Shown here: positions 61,535 through 64,000 of the stretch, piece after piece | Layout of the letters: every line of letters starts with the position of its first letter | Numbering within the stretch: position 1 is the stretch's first letter | Origin: Neckera pumila | Lineage: Eukaryota > Streptophyta > Bryopsida > Hypnales > Neckeraceae | DNA length: 64,000 bases | Direction of reading: 5' to 3' | NCBI GenBank assembly: GCA_963969595.1 | Contig: OZ018410.1 | Location: 32,492,913 to 32,556,912 of the forward strand | Position numbers and translations under genes: made by a program | The notes under the pieces: generated by a model | What the model saw: only the letters and a program-made list of their open reading frames with translations | Told to the model about the DNA's origin: nothing | The model's database searches: none

Positions 61535-64000
61535 ATGGGTTCCAATTACGATCCTTACTACAGCAGACCTAATTTTCCTGGACGTGAGAATTACCTGGTG
61601 AGTGTCCCTGACACCACCTAGCTAGTTCCCTTGTTCACAACACGGTGACATTGTCAATATAACTTAGTCTGTTCTCAGACACAATTCTTTCGTTTGCAGG
61701 TAAGTGCTTCTGCTTGAAACTGGGTAAATTTTCCCGGTGGGTGTACAATTAGGATACACACTATATCAATTCCAAAATTATCCGGAATATGTAGTAGATA
61801 ACACTTCGACAGTTTTGGCCGGCGCATGAAAATAATAGTAGAAAACGAAGGAATAGCCTCGTTCACCATCTCAGCTAGGAAGGAGTTCTAGGCCTCTGTC
61901 ATCGTCGCAGAGTTTCTCAGTAAAGTATTGCAATTCGGAGGTTGCTACTGACCCGTGGTTTTAAAATAAAGCGTACCTCATATACAATCCCTTGCGACGT
62001 ACCAATCATTAACTCCATGTAGTGCACGTGGTCCAACCTCCTAGTCAGGCTGCAATTCCAATGACGTAGTCTGATACTCTCATCAAGTTCAGGTGTTGTC
62101 AATTCGTCTCTGCCAATCCCCCTCTTGCACGCCTCCTTGTCTTGCAAAGCGTGCCGCTAACTTAACTTACATATCAAACGAGTGCCTAGCTTGCCATTCA
62201 CACAACCCTTGTTTTCTCGTCTAGTAAATCACTGTCGGTAACATGAACATTTAAGGTTCAGAAAGGTTATTAGAGTCCTCAGACTTGTAGGTCTGCTGCC
62301 ATAACGTTCCTCGGGGCGATCGAAGACCTTTATTCACACCTAGATAGGCATGCAGAGAATTACTCCTGTGCTTCTCGTCAATCTATTGGAGAACTATTAA
62401 CTTACTGTCTGATGCAGTGCAGACTGACAATTGCAAACTACCATTAGCTAGAGACGTGATTGACGATCGATATTTATGTAATCCTTGATTATTTTAATTG
62501 AGTGGGAGTCGTTCTGTGCTGTAATTTCAGGATTACTCGTCAGGCAACATGGGGAGTTGCGATTGCGACGAATCCTCCCTGTCCAGTGCGCTGACACTCG
62601 CGGAGCAGCGGGAGATGTTGAGATCGGTGTTTCCTGGCCGATCCAGCGATGCTAGTGGAGAGTACGATGACGATGACGAAGGTATATATATTTACATAAT
62701 TGCACAATCTCCAAGTATTACGCAATTGAAGCATGATGGAGCTAGTCCTTCATTTTCCTAGCGTGTCTGTACAAGTCCTTGGAATTAATGTTAACCTGTT
62801 ACGCTTGTCTAGTACACCACGAGAATAGTTTTGTTGTTGCAGGTAGTTCTATTTCGTACATGAAGAAATGCAAGGACAAGGATATTTGTTGCATGGACCG
62901 TGTAAAGGATTGACTGATTGAGTCGTCGTCGTCGTCGTACTGGAAGCTTCACTGCCACCGGTCCGTTCCTTAGAATTCGTGTTTCCAACGTGGTGCAGGA
63001 TCCAGCCAGAAGTTGAGGTTCACGAAAGCGCAGTTGCGTGTTCTGGAGGACACGTTCGAGCGGCTGCAGCGACCGAACGCGAACCAGAAGAACACACTGG
63101 CGATGGAGCTGGGTGTGCAACCGCGTCAGGTGGAGGTTTGGTTCCAGAACCGGCGTGCCCGCGGCAAAGCTAAGCGCAATGAATCCGACTGCGAGGTGCT
63201 TCGCCAACGCTGCCAGGACCTCATTGTGGAGAATCACCATCTCAGCTACCTCATTCAGGTATATCTTTTCCATAATGTATCCACCAACAAACCATGCATG
63301 CATTTTAAATCTATCTGTCGCCGTTTTTCAATCTCAGCACTAGCTAGCCGTTTTGCTTGCAACGAAGAACTTCTCCTGCACCTTGATGAAATCTAAGATG
63401 TTCTTAGATGCCGATCGGCAGGTTGAGGATTATCCTCATCCAAATTAACGAACCATCCTTTGTTGTCGGTTATCCAGTGTCGTTTCGCAACTCTCAACTT
63501 CGAATTCTTCTGCCCTATTCTGAAAATCTATGCCATTTGTAGATGTCGGTCATTTGAGGAGTCGAGAACCGAGAATGCCACTATGTTATATGATCATATT
63601 CGTTAAGATAGCGTGTTTCTTGTGCCCAAATCTTTGAAGAAGTAGGACTTTCAGATGACCAGATCGAGCTCTGAAAATCAGGAAGTGCTGGGCAAACATG
63701 AGTCTGGGGTTTCTCTCGGACGGGCAACTGAAATGAACTGCTCCAATCTTACCGAATTCGACAGGAAGACTGGGGAGGCATTACCCCCGGGGTATAACAT
63801 TTCAACATGTAGCCTTACGCCCCTTAAACTTTCTTAAAATTGAAAGTCAAGGGGGGTAAAGTTACATACTGAAAATGTATACCCGGGGGCGTAACGCCTC
63901 CTCGTTCTCCCTGTGATCTGTCATTTTAGCGAGCATAGTCGAGGTACAATGTGGTGCAACTGCTAATCACGTCCGTCTTGTGGTGATACAGACTGAGAGG
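61535..64000 (+). CDS. Class II HD-Zip homeodomain-leucine zipper transcription factor, 5' part (truncated by window end)
   Basis: Exons 61535-61597, 62531-62681 and 62999-63258 join with matching phases (0, 1, 0) at GT-AG borders: 158 residues so far. Exon 1 reads MGSNYDPYYSRPNFPGRENY; exon 2 is Ser-rich and ends in an acidic DDDDE. Exon 3 holds the homeodomain (from KLRFTKAQLRVLEDTF through QPRQVEVWFQNRRARGKAKR) and, directly after it, a zipper with leucines seven residues apart (EVLRQRCQDLIVENHHL). RQVEVWFQNRRAR followed by E-x-DCE-x-L-x-x-x-C is the class II signature. Such factors bind CAATNATTG-type sites as dimers and act in development and shade or auxin responses. The next exon may start at 63992 (ACTGAGAGG, T-E-R) after an ACAG acceptor. 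I saw no LxLxL repression motif in the visible part. A foldback MITE lies in intron 3. Confidence 0.85.
63760..63915. mobile_element. Foldback MITE, family FB, copy 2 (156 bp), in an HD-Zip intron
   Basis: Begins GACAGGAAGACTGGGGAGGC and ends GCCTCCTCGTTCTCCCTGTG, inverted with a few mismatches. The centre is CTTTC-TTAAAATT-GAAAG, the same design as copy 1 (54169-54335). Target duplication is not clear (TTC against ATC). It lies about 76 bases upstream of the possible acceptor at 63991. Confidence 0.8.

Noticed and set aside
62809..63303. 164-codon minus-strand frame at the window end
   Set aside because: Antisense of the homeodomain exon; no family features of its own.
1..64000. tRNA, rRNA, CRISPR or bacterial operon features
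   Set aside because: None seen; the window is spliced plant nuclear DNA.

Overview
The window is nuclear DNA of a land plant. The evidence is spliced genes with plant-specific families (class II HD-Zip, B3 domain, F-box/kelch, DNL zinc ribbon of plastid type), plant-type DNA transposon ends (CACTA, hAT, PIF/Harbinger) and long AT-rich intergenic stretches. The F-box opening and the odd single-domain B3 protein remind me of mosses and other early-diverging plants. That placement is inference.

Layout. 1-0.6 kb: 3' end of a decayed LINE. 0.65-1.6 kb: first copy of a TTAA-flanked repeat. 2.9-4.4 kb: intact F-box gene. 6.4-8.3 kb: weak minus-strand exon-like pieces. 10.0-11.6 kb: PIF/Harbinger-type element built from a long inverted repeat. 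15.9-18.4 kb: four-exon DNL zinc-ribbon gene (HEP2-like, plastid Hsp70 helper). 19.2-22.4 kb: convergent four-exon gene resembling CUSTOS/C12orf43. 24-31 kb: gene-free block of nested TTAA repeats. 36.5-37.3 kb: broken Harbinger transposase. 39.0-39.5 kb: small two-exon B3 gene. 41.1-43.1 kb: decayed piggyBac transposase, with doubtful exons and a CACTA MITE upstream. 46.3-46.9 kb: array of TGCAA motifs. 48.4-57.4 kb: AT-rich desert with further TTAA repeats, a foldback element and a hAT MITE. 61.5 kb to the window end: class II HD-Zip gene, cut off by the window edge.

The most interesting content is a two-part piggyBac-like system. One part is a transposase pseudogene whose frame is readable across more than 1.5 kb and keeps all three catalytic aspartates. 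The other is at least seven internally related non-autonomous repeats (most 900-935 bp, two truncated or interrupted by other insertions) plus a shorter relative that shares their ends. Intact copies begin CCCCTAAAGG, end in the complement and sit between TTAA duplications. One copy is inserted in a TTAA of another, so target-site duplication can be read directly from the sequence. Transposase and repeats are linked by the TTAA/CCC logic of the superfamily, not by a proven shared terminus.

The host genes do not form a pathway. Several carry MITEs in introns: one family lies upstream of the F-box start codon and in intron 1 of the CUSTOS-like gene, and a foldback element lies in the HD-Zip intron.
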